From Desulfosporosinus acididurans (GTDB lineage Bacteria; Bacillota; Desulfitobacteriia; Desulfitobacteriales; Desulfitobacteriaceae), in contig NZ_LDZY01000002.1 of assembly GCF_001029285.1 (NCBI RefSeq), positions 310,001 through 374,000 on the forward strand: a DNA stretch of 64,000 nucleotides. Direction: 5' to 3'. A program made the position numbers and the translations under genes. Position 1 is the first letter of the stretch. Each line of letters begins with the position of its first letter. The notes below the pieces were generated by a model. It searched no databases. It saw only the letters and a program-made list of their open reading frames with translations, and had not been told where the DNA came from. This document shows positions 49,772 through 58,432 of this stretch, piece by piece.

Positions 49772-50722
49772 TTATAAGGTTTCGAGAATTGCTCGAACGG
49801 ATTGTATCCGGTGTTTATATGTATGGCTGCGGTATACTTCCTCTTGGCCTTGGCGAGCAATTTTGAGCCGGAGATCATCTCGGCTTAGATAAAAACGGAC
49901 GAGCTCAATCGTTTCGTCGGGATGGCGGCTCCAGACGAGATGAACGTGGTTTTTAAAAAGAGCTTCCAGTGCTGGTGACCAATGGGTTAAGAAAAAAGCT
50001 TGACATCCTAATGCTTCAAAAGTGCGCATACTCATCATTGTTGGGGAGGTTATTACTGAATGCAAACCTAGTACAATCTTTGCCGAAGAATACGCGCAAG
50101 GCAGCCGGTTGTAGGATAAATAACCTTGGTAAATGTTTGAAGGTAACGTATAGTGGTCAGAATTTGATAGCCAATGTTCGTTGCCGTATACTTTCAGACG
50201 AAACGGTTCGTTGAGTAAGGGAGTGAGGATTGTATCGAGACCAGTTTTCCTTTGAGGATAGGATGTATAGTAATTGGCTACCAGCAGTAAGTCGCTTTGA
50301 AGATCAAAGGACGGCTCAACGGGTCGATGAAACGATGGATTGCAGGCAAAATGAAAGTAATGCGCTCGAATTTTGTCTCTCTGATATAGGGGTAGACACT
50401 CTTTGGCTGGAGTAAGTACGAGACTGGCCCCGCGCGCTAAGGGACGGGACATGCGGTTCCAGTCGGGGGGATCGTCGATTGCCCAATAGACGAGAGGAAC
50501 TGAATAACGACGTAGAAGCGGAAAGAGTCTCCGAGCTACTGTTGAAATTGAAACTCCTTCAGCAAAAGCGAAATCTGGTCTTTGTTTTCTTAATAAGCGG
50601 TCCAAACGATTTTCCCAATCGGCCGAATGGACCGGAAGATACTCAAAACTATCAGAAGAAGAAAAACCCGATGCTAAGCCATAGCTCAACAATGATGAAT
50701 CGTTCAAAAATAATAAGTTCAT
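49772..50722 (-). CDS. cgeB: CgeB-like spore glycosyltransferase
   Basis: The 316-residue protein resembles Bacillus CgeB (spore maturation, DUF3880 plus glycosyltransferase region). Typical parts are RPDFAFAEGVSI near 48, PLVYWAIDDPPDWN near 77, and the C-terminal FEALGCQAFFLTHW plus VRFYLSRDDLRLKIARQGQE. ATG at 50722 overlaps by one base the stop of the DUF1858 gene (TAATG) and lies 9 nt after GGAG. It probably glycosylates outer spore-coat proteins. Function by homology. Confidence 0.75.
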   Translation of the reverse strand: MNLLFLNDSSLLSYGLASGFSSSDSFEYLPVHSADWENRLDRLLRKQRPDFAFAEGVSISTVARRLFPLLRRYSVPLVYWAIDDPPDWNRMSRPLARGASLVLTPAKECLPLYQRDKIRAHYFHFACNPSFHRPVEPSFDLQSDLLLVANYYTSYPQRKTGLDTILTPLLNEPFRLKVYGNEHWLSNSDHYTLPSNIYQGYLSYNRLPCAYSSAKIVLGLHSVITSPTMMSMRTFEALGCQAFFLTHWSPALEALFKNHVHLVWSRHPDETIELVRFYLSRDDLRLKIARQGQEEVYRSHTYKHRIQSVRAILETL

Positions 50723-50952
50723 TAATAATGTCTCCACTCGTCGCCGAATTGTTTCATAACAACCTCTAAGGATTTGATCAGAGTTGCTGAATTAAGATGA
50801 TAACGTTGAGCAGCCTGCTCAATACTCATATTGAGTAAACTTTTGGCCCCTCAGCCACTTGTTGAGATCCCGAATTTTTTAAATACAAATGCTGTTTGAG
50901 GATATTTCGATAAGATTTCCGCAAGGTTGGATTGTAAGTTTAGGTGATCCAT
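50722..50952 (-). CDS. DUF1858-like redox protein with in-frame TGA (probable selenocysteine)
   Basis: Reading through one TGA (50853-50851, codon 34) gives a 76-residue protein. It begins MDHLNLQSNLAEILSKYPQT and matches DUF1858: a helix ending in VFKKFGI, then a redox motif, then SIEQAAQRYHLN. DUF1858 proteins have GhxCxGC; here the motif is GISTSG-TGA, so TGA falls exactly at the second Cys and Thr at the first. ATG overlaps the upstream gene by 13 bp and the TAA overlaps the cgeB ATG by one base, so the full frame is kept for coupled translation. A SECIS-like hairpin lies at the right distance. A plain nonsense mutation is the alternative. Confidence 0.65.
50818..50835 (-). promoter_or_regulatory. 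Candidate bacterial SECIS hairpin
   Basis: On the minus strand, CTCAATA and TATTGAG form a perfect 7-bp stem with the loop TGAG. The loop starts 23 nt after the in-frame TGA and has G as its second base, both within the known bacterial SECIS limits (loop 16-37 nt from UGA, G in the first two loop positions). Confidence 0.5.
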
Positions 50953-52622
50953 TTGTTCCAAAAACCCCCTTTATTTTTCGATTCGGTCTTCTCCTGAAGC
51001 TGGCAAATTTGCATACCGAGGTTTTCTAAAGAGGATTCATTTTCCTCCTGTTTGGTTAACATTTTATGCAGGATTTGAGAGAGCCCTTGTGTTTCTTTTT
51101 CGAGATTTGACATGGCCTCTTTAAAAGGCTCCAATTCTTCGACAGGGACTTCGGGCGTGGCGGCCGGGGCTTCTTTTAAATCTTCAGAGAAATTGACATC
51201 GTTTTTGGAAATAGTAGTTTCTGAGAGGGCATTAAGGATCTGGTCAAATTTGGACATTATAGCTTGTAACGTATGACTCAGATTAGAATTTTCTTGTTCC
51301 AAGTGGGTAACAGTTGTGATTAGATGTTCGAGTTGAAGGTTTTCTTGTTGGGGCTGAGATTGAGGCGGATCTTCCTCCTGAGAAGGAGTTGGCGATTCGG
51401 GAATATCTTGGATAACCTCTGAAGAAGGATCTGCTTCTTTTGGCGGATCATTAAGATTTAAGGGATTTTCTGAGGTTGAAACAGGGGAAATGGGATAATA
51501 AGTTGCTGAGGATACTTCGGGATAGTAGGCTGGAACAGGAGGGGGGGGAACTGAGGGACTTGTTTTAGTTGAGAGCGACTGAAAAGTAGCAAGTTGAGGC
51601 GAAGTGGAAAGAACTAAACCCAATTCACGATAATACACCGGAGTACGTCGTTCAACCTGACTTTCTAACCAAAGCGTTTGATGGAAGTTTCGTTTACTTT
51701 TATGAACCCATTGCAAGGGCTGATAGAAAGGCGTGTGTGTGGAAACCAATCTCCAACCTGCGCCATCATTAAACAGCAGGATTTCTTCTTCGCTTTGGAT
51801 TAAAAGCCAGATAACGCCGTTAACTTCCAAAGAGCCGAGATTTTTCCAAGGAGAGGAAAGGGTTCTAATGGGAGCGGGCGATGGGAGCCATTCTCCCGTC
51901 AGTTCAAGGGCATTCGTTTGCTGTGCCCAACGAACTTCAAACTGCCCATTAGTAGTTTTAACAGCCCAAAATAGATGATGAACATTGTCTGAGGTCATAA
52001 GTGCGGTCATATCTATAACTTCGCCGGAAATCTTCAGGGCTTGAGTCGGTGAGCCCCATATGTGAAATGTTCCATTAAAACGATTTGTAAAGAGGAGGGA
52101 ATACCTCCCTTGGAAGGTTAAGGTGACTAAATGGAGGTTCCCCTGCCTATCCATGTTTACATGATAGAGGGGCACTCGCGGATGAACAACTTCCCCTAAA
52201 TGAACACTGTTCCAAGTCGCACCATTCCAGAAATGGTGCTCAATACGCCAGAGATCACGAATAGCCTGGTGGGAACAAGCATAAAAAATATGTATCATTT
52301 TACCTTGAGGAAATAGAAAGAGCCGACGATATTTAGTTGTCCGAACATCCAATTTGGAGATCAAGGTTGTCTGTGGACTTGAAGAACGGGGAATCAGCGT
52401 ATAACAGAGTTCGCCGTTTGTCTTTAAGACAACCAGATGAACAGTTTCAGAGTCTGTCATGATTCCGTGGGCTAAAAGCAATGGTTCTTGAATTCTGAAG
52501 TAAGGTTCGGGGGTATCCTTTCCGAAAAGGGCACATCCTTGAGAATCAATATGCAAATAGGTAGATTCGTTTTCATAGGTTAGAAGTAGAGAATTTGGTG
52601 TGGTTCGATTTAAGAAAGCCAT
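50940..52622 (-). CDS. Beta-propeller-like protein with proline-rich linker and coiled coil
   Basis: The 560-residue protein is not of a family I can name. Residues 1-345 are a set of repeated beta segments with Trp and aromatic residues, like a sialidase- or lectin-type propeller. Residues 365-430 are Pro/Ser/Glu-rich. Residues 430-540 form a coiled coil, and the end is basic and aromatic (GGFWNKWIT). There is no signal peptide. Neighbouring spore glycosyltransferase genes suggest a spore or cell surface structural protein. Its 3' end overlaps the selenoprotein gene. Confidence 0.65.
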   Translation of the reverse strand: MAFLNRTTPNSLLLTYENESTYLHIDSQGCALFGKDTPEPYFRIQEPLLLAHGIMTDSETVHLVVLKTNGELCYTLIPRSSSPQTTLISKLDVRTTKYRRLFLFPQGKMIHIFYACSHQAIRDLWRIEHHFWNGATWNSVHLGEVVHPRVPLYHVNMDRQGNLHLVTLTFQGRYSLLFTNRFNGTFHIWGSPTQALKISGEVIDMTALMTSDNVHHLFWAVKTTNGQFEVRWAQQTNALELTGEWLPSPAPIRTLSSPWKNLGSLEVNGVIWLLIQSEEEILLFNDGAGWRLVSTHTPFYQPLQWVHKSKRNFHQTLWLESQVERRTPVYYRELGLVLSTSPQLATFQSLSTKTSPSVPPPPVPAYYPEVSSATYYPISPVSTSENPLNLNDPPKEADPSSEVIQDIPESPTPSQEEDPPQSQPQQENLQLEHLITTVTHLEQENSNLSHTLQAIMSKFDQILNALSETTISKNDVNFSEDLKEAPAATPEVPVEELEPFKEAMSNLEKETQGLSQILHKMLTKQEENESSLENLGMQICQLQEKTESKNKGGFWNKWIT

Positions 52623-52671
52623 ATGATCACTTCCTTATTATTTTTATCAGGGCTTATCTGATAAATAGTTT

Positions 52672-52700
52672 AGTAAAAAGAAAAGGCCGCAGTGGACGAC
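52672..52700 (-). terminator. Weak terminator after the YVTN protein
   Basis: On the minus strand a 5-bp GC stem (GGTCG/CGGCC) is followed by TTTTCTTTT. Read-through to the next gene is likely. Confidence 0.45.
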
Positions 52701-52742
52701 CCTTTCTTTTTATAGGGCAAGAAGTCATAAGAAATAGAGTGT

Positions 52743-54293
52743 CTAGCAATTGTCCTGTTGTGGTGGGAAGAAATCACTGGGGAATGGAGTAAGAGTGGTA
52801 TCGAAGAAATTAAGACACGGATTCTGAGGAATAACTGGGAATTCTTCACAAGCCGGAGGCTCTGGACAGAAGCCAAAGGCAGGAACAAGAAGTTGAACAA
52901 CACCGGTTACTTTAGTTATGACAAAGCTGCCGATGGCAATTTGAATAGTTGTTGTTGTAAAGACAGGACTTGTTAAAACTTCAGTTCTTGTTTCAACACG
53001 AAGATTAAAGTCAAATTCTGGACGAGTGGGTGGGAAATACATAACAATATCTTTGTTAATATCCGGCAAGTTTCCTGTTACAGTAAACAGGGCGCCTGTT
53101 GAATCTCTCAGAGTCAGAGTATAAGGTATCTCAATGGTGAATTGAACCCTGGAGAAATTGGGACGAGATGGAATTGGAGTTATGACGATACTGCCGGGAA
53201 CAATCACGCCATTTGCAAAAGTCATGCTGATAAAGGTGAACGGAGGTACTCCTGTAGGCAATGTGACTGTGAAAGCAGGGAAACATTCTCTTTGCTGACA
53301 GCTGGCATAAACTTTTTCTACAATGATACAGACTGATTCGGTGATCTCTTCGAGTTGGTAAGGGTCGAGTAAATCAATAGGTTCACTCGGTGATAGAGCC
53401 GATCCAACTCTGCCAACGGTAACCCCTCTTGGTGGGAAGGACGTGGGAAGAGCAGCTGCAATAGTATTTGTGGTGGTATTAATTATGCTGATAGAACTGT
53501 CTCCTTCATTAGCAACCCATACTTGAGTGCCATCACCGGTGACAGCTATGCCAAGCGGATTGATGCCAACAGGTACTGTTGTGGTGACATTGAGTCCAGT
53601 GGTTGAGATGACGCTTACACTGTTAGAGGTAAAGTTGGTTACATACATGAAGACTGGGTTGACAGGGTTGACTGCGATTTTTTGAGGATCTGAACCAACA
53701 GGAATTGTACTTATCAACGTATTGTTTGAAGTGTTGATGACACTGACATTGTTACTTCCGCTGTTAACAACAAAAAGTTTTGAATTATCTAAGCTGACTG
53801 CTAGACCGTCAGGTGAAGTTCCGACTGGAATTGTGGCTATAACGGTATTTGTTACAGGATTAATGACAGAAACTGAATTGCTGCCACTATTGCTGACATA
53901 AACGCGGCTGCCATCGCGAGCAATGGCTACGTCCACAGGATTCGAGCCAACGGTAATTGTTGCAACTACTGTATCTGTTGGAATGCTGATGACAGAAACT
54001 GTTCCGCTTCCGGAGTTTGTCACGTAGGCTGTTGTACTAGTTGGGTCAATAGCTACGGCAGTAGGAGCAAGCCCCACCGGAATGGTTGCTAAGACACGAT
54101 TTGTAGAGGTACATAAGATTGAGACGGTGTTACTTCCTTGATTCGGGACTAAAACTTTGATACCATCCGGCGTACGTTTTGGGAAAGCGGGCGCAATTCC
54201 TACGGGGATGGTGGCGACAAGCACGTCGCTGTATACGTTATATATGGCGACTGCGTTGTCGAGGGTTACCCAAGCATGGGTTTCAAATAGCAT
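52743..54293 (-). CDS. YVTN beta-propeller surface protein
   Basis: The 516-residue protein has about seven YVTN-type repeats in residues 1-300 (repeats of VSVIxxxTNTVxATIPVGxxPxGxA), forming a propeller. The C-terminal 200 residues hold a Cys-containing beta domain (CQQRECFPAF, FCPEPPACEEFP) common in spore and surface proteins of Firmicutes. No signal peptide is seen. AAGGGGGG precedes the ATG. With the adjacent glycosyltransferases it is a plausible glycosylated spore-surface protein. Confidence 0.8.
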   Translation of the reverse strand: MLFETHAWVTLDNAVAIYNVYSDVLVATIPVGIAPAFPKRTPDGIKVLVPNQGSNTVSILCTSTNRVLATIPVGLAPTAVAIDPTSTTAYVTNSGSGTVSVISIPTDTVVATITVGSNPVDVAIARDGSRVYVSNSGSNSVSVINPVTNTVIATIPVGTSPDGLAVSLDNSKLFVVNSGSNNVSVINTSNNTLISTIPVGSDPQKIAVNPVNPVFMYVTNFTSNSVSVISTTGLNVTTTVPVGINPLGIAVTGDGTQVWVANEGDSSISIINTTTNTIAAALPTSFPPRGVTVGRVGSALSPSEPIDLLDPYQLEEITESVCIIVEKVYASCQQRECFPAFTVTLPTGVPPFTFISMTFANGVIVPGSIVITPIPSRPNFSRVQFTIEIPYTLTLRDSTGALFTVTGNLPDINKDIVMYFPPTRPEFDFNLRVETRTEVLTSPVFTTTTIQIAIGSFVITKVTGVVQLLVPAFGFCPEPPACEEFPVIPQNPCLNFFDTTLTPFPSDFFPPQQDNC

Positions 54294-54389
54294 GTGTGTA
54301 TTCCCCCCCTTTATTGAATCGAGAAAAAGTTAGACTGTGCAGGATTTCCAACGTTTTCAACGTATTGTATTCCATAGTTCTGTAGGGTG

Positions 54390-55397
54390 TTACACGCTTT
54401 CTTGATTTTGGCTAGTCATTATTAGAATTTGCTGAAGCATTCTGCCACTTCGTTGTGTCCAATCGTTTGCGTGAGCATAGGACATTCGTTCAGCTTTGTT
54501 TGAATCCTTTTCTGTTAATAGATGACGTAAGCGAAGGGAGAATAAACGGGAATCACTTTCAAGATTGATTTTAGGAACTGGGAGCAATTCGGGCAGAGGT
54601 GTGGCTAATACCTGAATTCCCGCAGCGTAATATTCATAGAGTTTAATGGGGTTGCATCCCTTTGTCATTTCTGTTAGCAGAAATGGTATTAATCCAACGT
54701 CAAAGTAATGTAGGTAAGTCGGCAGGTCATAATAAGATTTCAACCCTAAATAGTAAACGTTTTTAAAATTTAACGGAAATTTATATTTCTGAAAAAGGGC
54801 CCCGATAAATACAAAGTTAAGATCATTATTTTGTTGGATCACGGTTTTAAGCAACTCCCAATCAACCCAAGGAGCTATTGCACCGCTGTAGCCGATAATG
54901 GGTTTGCCCATCGGCAGATCCTTGGGGCGGCTAGTGGGAGAGGGGGAAAAATGCACGTAATCTACGCCATTAGGAACCAGATATACCTGAGGATGCCTTG
55001 GGTAAAAATAGTTATAGATGCTTTGGCTGCTACAAAAAATAAGATCTGCCTTTTCAAGGATAGTAGGGTAATAGGGCGCCCAACTTGCAAATTCTTCTTT
55101 GGGCTCATCAACAGCATCGTAGATAACGAGATCAGGATTATAATTGGAAATAACGTTAATATGAGAGGGAACTGTTAACCAAAGTATACGTGGTCGTAGA
55201 TGTGAAACCTCAAGGGCTGAAATTCCTTGACAGAGATGCAGACTTGAGGATAAGCTCCTGATTCTAGGATGAGGAAAGTTCCCCAGGTCTTCATATAGAA
55301 CCGTGTGTCCAGATGAGGAAAATTGTCCAAGAAGTTGTTGAGGTCGTTGAAACATCCAATTCCAAGGTATTGAGGGAGGATAGATGAAGGTTGGCAT
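54390..55397 (-). CDS. GT4-like glycosyltransferase
   Basis: The 335-residue GT-B protein has an N-terminus IPWNWMFQRPQQLLGQF, typical of transferases in spore and surface operons, then VIYDAVDEPKEEF and a C-terminal donor site with PIKLYEYYAAGIQVLATPLPE. AGGAGGT lies before the ATG. It is the first gene of the minus-strand surface operon (54390 to 48718). Acceptor and sugar unknown. Confidence 0.8.
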   Translation of the reverse strand: MPTFIYPPSIPWNWMFQRPQQLLGQFSSSGHTVLYEDLGNFPHPRIRSLSSSLHLCQGISALEVSHLRPRILWLTVPSHINVISNYNPDLVIYDAVDEPKEEFASWAPYYPTILEKADLIFCSSQSIYNYFYPRHPQVYLVPNGVDYVHFSPSPTSRPKDLPMGKPIIGYSGAIAPWVDWELLKTVIQQNNDLNFVFIGALFQKYKFPLNFKNVYYLGLKSYYDLPTYLHYFDVGLIPFLLTEMTKGCNPIKLYEYYAAGIQVLATPLPELLPVPKINLESDSRLFSLRLRHLLTEKDSNKAERMSYAHANDWTQRSGRMLQQILIMTSQNQESV

Positions 55398-55499
55398 TGC
55401 GTACCTCCTTGGTTTGGGTTATAAAATATTGCTCTTATAGTTAAGGTATGTTAGTTATCCTCAATTGGGAATTAAGAGGAAGTATTTTGTTCTAGTTAA

Positions 55500-55550
55500 C
55501 AAAAAAATGGCTGCCGCTCCGAGAACACTAGAGTTCTCAGAGCGGCAGCC
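55500..55550 (-). terminator. Terminator after the CheX gene
   Basis: GGCTGCCGCTC (55509-55519) pairs with GAGCGGCAGCC (55540-55550), inner arms GAGAAC/GTTCTC extend it, and on the minus strand TTTTTTT follows. Confidence 0.85.
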
Positions 55551-55566
55551 GCTGTCTTATATTTTG

Positions 55567-56040
55567 TTAACCATTTACTTCAATCAACCCTACGTACACA
55601 TTAATCTCAATACCATCAACGAGAAACTGAACCGCTATGGTTTGAGGAACGGGTAAAGTGGCCTGTCCATTATGACCAATAAGCAGGACCGGAGGAGAAA
55701 TATCAAGTCCGTCTATGCCCACCTTGCTAAATTGAGTACAAGCATTGGCACACACCATATTCCCCATTTCTGAGATTGCGCTTTGGGCCAGCGAATCAAA
55801 GTCTGCCACTGGCATACCCATCATCATTTTGGATGCAAATTCTTTAGCAGAATCTAAGCTCATTCCAATTAAAATAGCACCTTTTAATACTCCGACTAAA
55901 GAAATATTTACAAGCACTCCATCGTAATCCAACGTTGACGCGACTAAGGAGAGACCTTTACGCTCCACCGCTTGAAAACCGATTTGGGGAAGGATGTCTA
56001 TAAATGATAGGATGAGCGGATTAATGAGATTTATATCCAT
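55567..56040 (-). CDS. cheX: CheX-family phosphatase-like protein
   Basis: The 157-residue protein matches CheX, which dephosphorylates CheY. The signature ExxN occurs in SAISEMGNMVCANA near residues 85-98. The rest follows the CheC/CheX alpha-beta layout. It overlaps the upstream receiver-CheX gene by 10 bp, so both are translated together. No other chemotaxis genes are in the window. It may act on the receiver of its neighbour. Confidence 0.85.
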   Translation of the reverse strand: MDINLINPLILSFIDILPQIGFQAVERKGLSLVASTLDYDGVLVNISLVGVLKGAILIGMSLDSAKEFASKMMMGMPVADFDSLAQSAISEMGNMVCANACTQFSKVGIDGLDISPPVLLIGHNGQATLPVPQTIAVQFLVDGIEINVYVGLIEVNG

Positions 56041-56894
56041 GATGCTGCTCCTTTTTTAAAACCAATTCCTAGAAATACAGGACCAAAGGTTGTTTGAGCA
56101 TAGGAGGCCTGAATTTTCAAATTGGGACTGGCAATTTCTGAGCTTGAGCTAAAAAACACACTGGGAGGAGATACGCGTAAACTGTAGGATTTGTCCTTTT
56201 TGTTGAGCATCGAACAAGCGACGCCTGCAATGATATTGGCGAGTTCCGCGACCATTGCCAATACTTCTTCGTGGTTTTTGCTGGGGCGATGTAAAAGAAC
56301 TTCAACAATTTGCTCGGCAGCCTCACTTGATAAATCCAAAATCATAGATCCGGAATAGCGTCCAATGATACCGATAACCGTTGTAATTCCTTGGGATACA
56401 TAATTGTTATCGAAGGTATCCATAGATTCGAAAGATACCGGTGTTTTAGTCATACGTGTAATATTTTGCGAGAGCGCTTCGTTAAAAATTCCGGGAGCCG
56501 ATTCAATAAGTTCCTCAAATAGAGTGTCCGGTGACAGTATGTTCTTAATGATATTTGAGAGATATTCGCCATCGACGGGTTTTTGGACATATCCGGCAAT
56601 GCCTGTTCGTCTAGCCTCAGCCTCCGTTTCTTCATCTTTCATTGAACTTACAAGTATTATTTTAGCTGAGGGATCATTCATTAGAAGTGCTCTGCTGCAT
56701 TCGAATCCGTCAGTCCCGGGCATGACAATGTCCATGGTAACAATGTCAGGTTGGCAATTGTTATAGGTTTCGATTAAGGAATCGAATGAATCTGCTTCTC
56801 CTACAACTTCACACCCTCCAAGTTGCAAAGTTTCGGCAAGAAGCGTTCGAGAAAAAAAAGAATCATCGACAATCATTACTTTAGCTGCACTCAT
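56031..56894 (-). CDS. Receiver-CheX fusion protein
   Basis: The 287-residue protein has an N-terminal receiver (VDDSFFSR, phospho-acceptor Asp in VTMDIVMPGTDGFE, Ser in SSMKD, Lys in QKPV) and a C-terminal CheX-like domain with the ExxN motif in MVAELANIIAG near residue 220. Such fusions may dephosphorylate CheY-type partners in a regulated way. ATG at 56894 follows GAGAGGAA; a GTG two codons earlier is possible. The 330-bp gap to 57226 is AT-rich and shows no gene. Confidence 0.85.
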   Translation of the reverse strand: MSAAKVMIVDDSFFSRTLLAETLQLGGCEVVGEADSFDSLIETYNNCQPDIVTMDIVMPGTDGFECSRALLMNDPSAKIILVSSMKDEETEAEARRTGIAGYVQKPVDGEYLSNIIKNILSPDTLFEELIESAPGIFNEALSQNITRMTKTPVSFESMDTFDNNYVSQGITTVIGIIGRYSGSMILDLSSEAAEQIVEVLLHRPSKNHEEVLAMVAELANIIAGVACSMLNKKDKSYSLRVSPPSVFFSSSSEIASPNLKIQASYAQTTFGPVFLGIGFKKGAASWI

Positions 56895-57226
56895 ACACAC
56901 GTTCCTCTCAATGTACTTATTATAATAGTTTTTACAAATTAATTACGTTATCTTTTAGCTATTTATTGCATTATTATAACATAAATCTAAAGTTTAATCA
57001 GAAAGAAGTTTGTTTTTTTCAAATACTTGAATTAATTTTGAAAAAAACAAACCAATATATAGGAGAAAACATCTAAAACTAGAAAAAATATTACAATAAG
57101 GTTAAGCGTAATTTTTTTTCTAGTAGAATAAACGCTTGTAACTCAACTAAATAATAGTCTTAATATAAAATCTGCTTCGGCACCACCTTAGGCTTGTCGC
57201 ATAGGATGGAGTGTGGAGGTAATTTT

Positions 57227-58348
57227 ATGGATGTGTTATCCTTGACAAACGAATTCGAAGATGAAAGTTTTGGTGGAGCCGGTACTGCAGTCACCGGCAT
57301 GGTTCATATGCTTGATCGTTCAGGTGTGCGTCAAACTGTCATAGTACCACGTAGCGATTTTACCGAACCTAGGTGGGATTTACGGGGATTACAGATCAAA
57401 GTTTTAGGATTGCCTCGTAACGCCTATTATTGTGGCAATTTAGGTATGATTAAAGCGGAGACGGTAGGTCAGGAATTTCCCGAGCTTAATCGGGAATGGG
57501 ATTTAATTCATTGCCATGCCATTAATTTTACTTCTCTGGCCTATACACTTTCTGGTGGAAAAATTCCTATTCTCTATTCAGTTTATTCTTTTTTGCGTCA
57601 GGAGTTGGGAGATAGAGCGGAGCCTGAGCTGCAAGCACAATTTAAAGTTCAAGAGGATCTATTGATGCGCTGTCGACGCATTCATCTAATAAGCCAGAGC
57701 GAAAAGAGCTATTTGCAAGAAAAATTTCCTCAATACCTTATAAAAACGGAAGTTATGCCCCTGGGTATTTCCTGGCCATCTGAACGTTGGGAGCCGAAGG
57801 CTGCTAATGAGTTTCTTTATGTCGGCAGATTGTTGGATTATAAAGGAATTGAGGATTTAATTCTGGCTGTGTATCTTTTAAGGAAGAGTGGACGGCAGGT
57901 CCGACTAAATATTATTGGAAAGGCGCCAGACTACTCTTATGAAGTTTATTTAAAACGGATTGTCGAGTCGAGGAAGCTTGGGGCTTGGGTTAAGTTCCTA
58001 GGTTGGCTGCCAAGTTCAGAAGTATGGCACTGGATGGGGCGGGCGGCAGGCTTGGTGGTGCCCAGTCGGCGTGAAGCTTATGGTCTCGTCGCTTTGGAGG
58101 GTATGGCAATCGGAGTCCCAGTGATTGCTTCTCGAGCCGGAGGGCTTGCAGAATTAACCTCTGATATGTCTGCTTTAACCTTCGAACCGGGGAATATTAA
58201 GCAGTTGGCTGATGCTTTGCGCAAAGCTGTTGACAACCCGGCGTTCTTGCGATCTCTTGCAATTAGGGGGCAGGAGAAGGCTTCAGGATTAGATTGGGGG
58301 CAGATGGCTCCGAGGTATTTGATGCTCATGGAACAAGCGAAACGGTAG
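57227..58348 (+). CDS. GT4-type glycosyltransferase
   Basis: The 373-residue GT-B protein starts MDVLSLTNEFEDESFGGAGT (glycogen-synthase-like N-terminus) and has the donor-binding segment REAYGLVALEGMAIGVPVI near residue 275, with FLYVGRLLDYKGIEDLI near 190. ATG at 57227 follows GGAGG. It ends before a strong terminator and converges with another GT4. Probably makes an envelope or spore polysaccharide. Confidence 0.85.
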   Translation: MDVLSLTNEFEDESFGGAGTAVTGMVHMLDRSGVRQTVIVPRSDFTEPRWDLRGLQIKVLGLPRNAYYCGNLGMIKAETVGQEFPELNREWDLIHCHAINFTSLAYTLSGGKIPILYSVYSFLRQELGDRAEPELQAQFKVQEDLLMRCRRIHLISQSEKSYLQEKFPQYLIKTEVMPLGISWPSERWEPKAANEFLYVGRLLDYKGIEDLILAVYLLRKSGRQVRLNIIGKAPDYSYEVYLKRIVESRKLGAWVKFLGWLPSSEVWHWMGRAAGLVVPSRREAYGLVALEGMAIGVPVIASRAGGLAELTSDMSALTFEPGNIKQLADALRKAVDNPAFLRSLAIRGQEKASGLDWGQMAPRYLMLMEQAKR

Positions 58349-58390
58349 AGGTTAAGATGAGTGTCACACCCTAGGTTTTATGCAGACCAA

Positions 58391-58427
58391 GGTGTGTCAA
58401 AGGGACCGTCCCTTTGACACACCTTTT
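58391..58427 (+). terminator. Terminator between convergent glycosyltransferases
   Basis: A perfect 16-bp stem (58391-58406 with 58408-58423) is followed by TTTT. Confidence 0.85.
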
Positions 58428-58432
58428 CAACT

